The position numbers and the translations under genes are program-made. From assembly GCA_023428905.1 (NCBI GenBank), contig JAEYWP010000016.1, forward strand, positions 124,001 to 188,000: a DNA stretch of 64,000 nucleotides. Reading direction: 5' to 3'. The first letter of the stretch is position 1. Each line of letters starts with the position of its first letter. Under the pieces are notes generated by a model. The model searched no databases, was not told the origin of the DNA, and saw only the letters and a program-made list of their open reading frames with translations. The stretch comes from Verrucomicrobiota bacterium (GTDB lineage Bacteria > Verrucomicrobiota > Verrucomicrobiia > Opitutales > Opitutaceae). Below, piece by piece: positions 61,667 through 64,000 of the stretch.

Positions 61667-62971
61667 ATGCGTCGCATCACCATGGAACGATTCCATCGCC
61701 CTTTCCCTGTCTCGACAGGGTTTTGTGTCCTCCTGACCCTCGTCTGGTTTTTGTTCGCCGATCGCCTGGATGCATCCACCCCTGAGCGTCGACACGGCGG
61801 CGACGCGGCAGACGCGCAGGTGACCGCATTTGTGGGGGCACGGGTCTTTCCCGCCCCGGGTGTGGCGGTTCTCGAAAACGCAGTCGTGTTGGTCACCGGC
61901 GCCACGATCACGGCGGTGGGTCCGGCGGAGACGGTGGCCATCCCCGAGGCTGCGCAGGTGGTGGATGCCCGCGGTCTTTCGCTGCTCGCGGGGTTCTGGA
62001 ACTGCCACGTCCATTTTACCGAGCCGAAGTGGAACGGGGCGGCCGGGCGACCGGCAGCTGAGCTCAACGGGCACATCGAGCAGATGCTGACCCGGTATGG
62101 TTTCACCACGGTGGTGGACCTGGCGTCGGACCTGTCCAACACCGTTGCCCTGCGGGCGCGGATCGAGGCCGGCGAAGTCGCCGGACCACGCATTCTGACC
62201 GCAGGCGGTGCATTGTATCCGGAGAATGGAGTACCCTATTATGTGACCGAGATTGCGCCGGAATTAGCCTCGCTCCTTGCCACACCGGGGGGAGCGTCTG
62301 CGGCGGCGCAGGTGGTGCGGACGAACCTGGAAGGGGGCGCTGACCTGATAAAGCTCTTCGCCGTGACCGGCGTCCGCGCGGCGGATGGTGCGATACGCCT
62401 GCGCCAAATGTCCGCCGATGTCATCAAAGCCGCCGTCGGGGAGGCGCATCGCCATCGAAGGCTGGTCTTCGCACATCCTTCCACGGTGGAGGGACTGGAC
62501 CTGGCAGTCGCGGGCGGGGTGGACGTTCTCGCTCACTCCATTCAGGACACGGAAAACTGGAATGCAGAAGTCCTGGCGCGTTTGCGCGCCGCGGATGTTG
62601 CCCTGGTGCCGACGCTGACCTTGTTCAGCCCCATGGCGGACTTCTCCGGCGTGCTGGCGCAGGTGAAAGGTTATGTTGCGGCGGGCGGTGACGTCTTGTT
62701 CGGCACCGATGTTGGCTTCCTGCCCAATTACCCCGCGGTGGCGCGAGAGTTCCAGTTGCTGAAGGACGCCGGTCTCACCTTCCCGGAGCTGCTCGCCACC
62801 CTGACCACGGCGCCGGCGGAACGTTTTGGCGTGGCGGACCGACAGGGTAGGGTAGTCGCTGGGGCAGATGCCGATCTGGTGCTGCTGGAAGGCGACCCGT
62901 CGCGGGAGACAGATGCCTTTCTTCGGGTGCGTTACACCGTCCGTGCCGGCCGAATCCTGTATTCGAGATGA
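61667..62971 (+). CDS. Exported amidohydrolase-family protein
   Basis: A 434-residue metal-dependent hydrolase of the imidazolonepropionase-like group. An N-terminal hydrophobic signal (STGFCVLLTLVWFLFADRLD) is followed by the amidohydrolase fold: FVGARVFPAPGVAVLENAVV, the metal-binding HxH in WNCHVHF, Lys in DLIKLFAV, His in LVFAHPSTVEGL and DVLAHSI, and Asp in LFGTDVGF. The end (GRVVAGADADLVLLEGDP) is the usual second small domain. The substrate is not known. Three closely spaced starts are possible (GTG 61658, ATG 61667, ATG 61682). Confidence 0.88.
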   Translation: MRRITMERFHRPFPVSTGFCVLLTLVWFLFADRLDASTPERRHGGDAADAQVTAFVGARVFPAPGVAVLENAVVLVTGATITAVGPAETVAIPEAAQVVDARGLSLLAGFWNCHVHFTEPKWNGAAGRPAAELNGHIEQMLTRYGFTTVVDLASDLSNTVALRARIEAGEVAGPRILTAGGALYPENGVPYYVTEIAPELASLLATPGGASAAAQVVRTNLEGGADLIKLFAVTGVRAADGAIRLRQMSADVIKAAVGEAHRHRRLVFAHPSTVEGLDLAVAGGVDVLAHSIQDTENWNAEVLARLRAADVALVPTLTLFSPMADFSGVLAQVKGYVAAGGDVLFGTDVGFLPNYPAVAREFQLLKDAGLTFPELLATLTTAPAERFGVADRQGRVVAGADADLVLLEGDPSRETDAFLRVRYTVRAGRILYSR

Positions 62972-63025
62972 TAGGTTGGGTCCGCGGCGGTTGCCGAACG
63001 CGAGTCCGCCGTTAGCATAGCTGCG

Positions 63026-63400
63026 ATGAAACCGTTGACCGACTACGAGCAGAAGCACGATCCGCTCCAGGATCGGTGCCCCGTGCGTGCCGCGCTCGAT
63101 GTGATCCGGGGCCGCTGGAAACCGTCGATCTTGTATCACCTCTGCTCGGGTCCGAAACGGTTTGGGGACCTGAAGCAGTCGCTCCCGGGCGCGACCTCCC
63201 AGGCGCTGACGGTGCAGCTGCGTCAACTGGAGGCGGATGGGATCGTCAGCCGGACGGTGTATCCGGAGATCCCAGCGCGGGTGGAGTACGCGCTCACCGC
63301 GGAAGGCTGCAGCCTGTCGGCTGTGATGGACCAGCTGGAACTCTGGGGAATCGCCTATCTGCAGCGGCGCGGCAGGGCGGGGGAGCGGCGTTCCGCCTGA
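63026..63400 (+). CDS. HxlR-family transcriptional regulator
   Basis: A 124-residue winged-helix regulator with the HxlR pattern: CPVRAALDVIRGRWKPSILY then SGPKRFGDLKQSLPGATSQA, LTVQLRQLEADGIVSRTVYP and VEYALTAEGCSL. The N-terminal Cys18, next to the first helix, matches the redox-active Cys of YodB-type members, which respond to quinones and diamide; a second Cys is at 41. The azoreductase gene follows 154 bases downstream, as in YodB-AzoR pairs. The palindrome at 63479-63500 is a likely binding site. Confidence 0.93.
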   Translation: MKPLTDYEQKHDPLQDRCPVRAALDVIRGRWKPSILYHLCSGPKRFGDLKQSLPGATSQALTVQLRQLEADGIVSRTVYPEIPARVEYALTAEGCSLSAVMDQLELWGIAYLQRRGRAGERRSA

Positions 63401-63478
63401 CGCGTTGCCGCGAGGGCCGCCTGTGCTGCGTTGGCGCCTGTGACGCGCGACACCCCGTGGAGTTGCTGCCGGCAGAGC

Positions 63479-63500
63479 CTGGTCACACGACGGTGACCAG
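63479..63500. promoter_or_regulatory. Perfect palindrome upstream of the azoreductase gene
   Basis: CTGGTCAC and GTGACCAG are exact reverse complements around a six-base spacer (22 bp in total), centred about 65 bases before the azoreductase ATG. This size and position suit a dimeric HxlR protein, whose gene is directly upstream. Binding is inferred. No copy was seen in the 54 bases upstream of the regulator gene itself. Confidence 0.55.
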
Positions 63501-63554
63501 CTCACACTTTTGCGACGAAGCGACCGCGCCCCTAGGCTGGTACGGTGGACGCGC

Positions 63555-64000
63555 ATGAAAACACTCCTTGTGCTTAATTCGAGCGGGCGCGTCACGCGTT
63601 CGGTCACCCGTCGCCTGACGCACCGTTTCAGTGAGCGTTGGCAGACCAGCGGCGGGGGCCGCGTGGTGGAGCGCGACCTCACATGCCTGCCACCTCCGGT
63701 GGTCGATGAGGCGTGGGTGGCTGCCGCGTTCAGGGAGGCTGGAAAGCAAATCCCTGCGGACGTGGAGGCACTGCGGATCAGCGAGACCTTGATCAACGAG
63801 CTCACCGCGGCCGACGCCGTGATCATCGGCGTGCCGCTCTACAACTTCGGCATGCCCGCACAGCTGAAGGCGTATTTCGACCAGATCATCCGTGTCGGTC
63901 GTACCTTCGATTTGGATCCGACCGCGCCCGTCCCTTACTGGGGCCTGCTTGCGCCTAAACCCGTCGTGGTGGTGACCTCGGCGGGGGACGGGGCGCTTCT
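63555..64000 (+). CDS. azoR: FMN-dependent NADH-azoreductase, 3' end beyond the window
   Basis: An ATG at 63555 opens a frame of at least 148 residues that runs off the right edge. It starts MKTLLVLNSSGRVTRSVTRR, the flavodoxin-like FMN-binding start of AzoR/AcpD, and continues with VEALRISETLINELTAADAV, then VPLYNFGMPAQLKAYFDQII and RTFDLDPTAP. These proteins reduce azo bonds and quinones by two electrons. The HxlR regulator upstream suggests induction by electrophiles or quinones. Confidence 0.93.
   Translation, partial: MKTLLVLNSSGRVTRSVTRRLTHRFSERWQTSGGGRVVERDLTCLPPPVVDEAWVAAAFREAGKQIPADVEALRISETLINELTAADAVIIGVPLYNFGMPAQLKAYFDQIIRVGRTFDLDPTAPVPYWGLLAPKPVVVVTSAGDGAL

Overview
This 64 kb window of high-GC DNA is tightly packed with genes on both strands and looks like a chromosomal segment of a Verrucomicrobiota bacterium, most likely near Opitutaceae. 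The lineage is an inference from gene content: a TonB receptor with the VELSPFEV lead-in, two sialate O-acetylesterases, a verrucomicrobial-style LacI regulator, a DUF6496 protein, exported TonB_C-only proteins, and W..DP..A.WA..LP alpha-solenoid repeats. No rRNA, tRNA, phage, transposase or CRISPR array was seen. Most long frames opposite these genes are high-GC shadows.

Layout. 1-9732 is a cell-surface polysaccharide locus. It holds a GT9-coiled coil-GT2 fusion that runs off the left edge, a divergent NtrC-type sigma-54 activator, a polytopic ArnT/PMT-like protein, an outer-membrane beta-barrel and a Wzz/BY-kinase. 9966-13721 holds housekeeping and small genes: GTP-PEPCK, VF530, DUF2293, a truncated globin and a TonB_C protein. 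14410-24775 carries two large sensor kinases flanking an unknown exported protein with a long acidic tract and a short PBP2. 24943-28667 has a PhoX/DUF839 protein divergent from a diheme cytochrome, plus DUF6496. 28792-36171 is a co-oriented ECF sigma, FecR, TonB receptor, LacI, sialate O-acetylesterase block. 36172-37054 is a non-coding repeat island (198-bp tandem units, then a 10-bp-periodic ATTCGTG motif).

37055-44134 has a protein built of four or more TonB_C modules, an alpha-solenoid repeat protein, and a PadR plus orphan MacB-like permease pair with a palindrome upstream. 44415-50581 holds a vanadium haloperoxidase-like protein, AraC and aldo/keto reductase genes, a small TonB_C protein with a structured leader and clear terminator, a luciferase-like oxidoreductase and a methyltransferase. 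50717-58179 has a GH5 glycosidase, a Gfo/Idh oxidoreductase, a membrane-tethered TAXI protein, infA, engB and a second sialate O-acetylesterase. 58440-64000 has a two-gene unit of unknown function, a small beta-barrel, an acyltransferase, an amidohydrolase, and an HxlR regulator followed by an azoreductase that runs off the right edge, with a perfect palindrome between them.

The common theme is the cell envelope: polysaccharide assembly, TonB-linked uptake, glycan deacetylation and two-component sensing. The features most worth a second look are the GT9/GT2 fusion, the TonB_C array protein, the structured leader at 48180-48303, the repeat island, the 58440-59428 pair and the two regulator palindromes.
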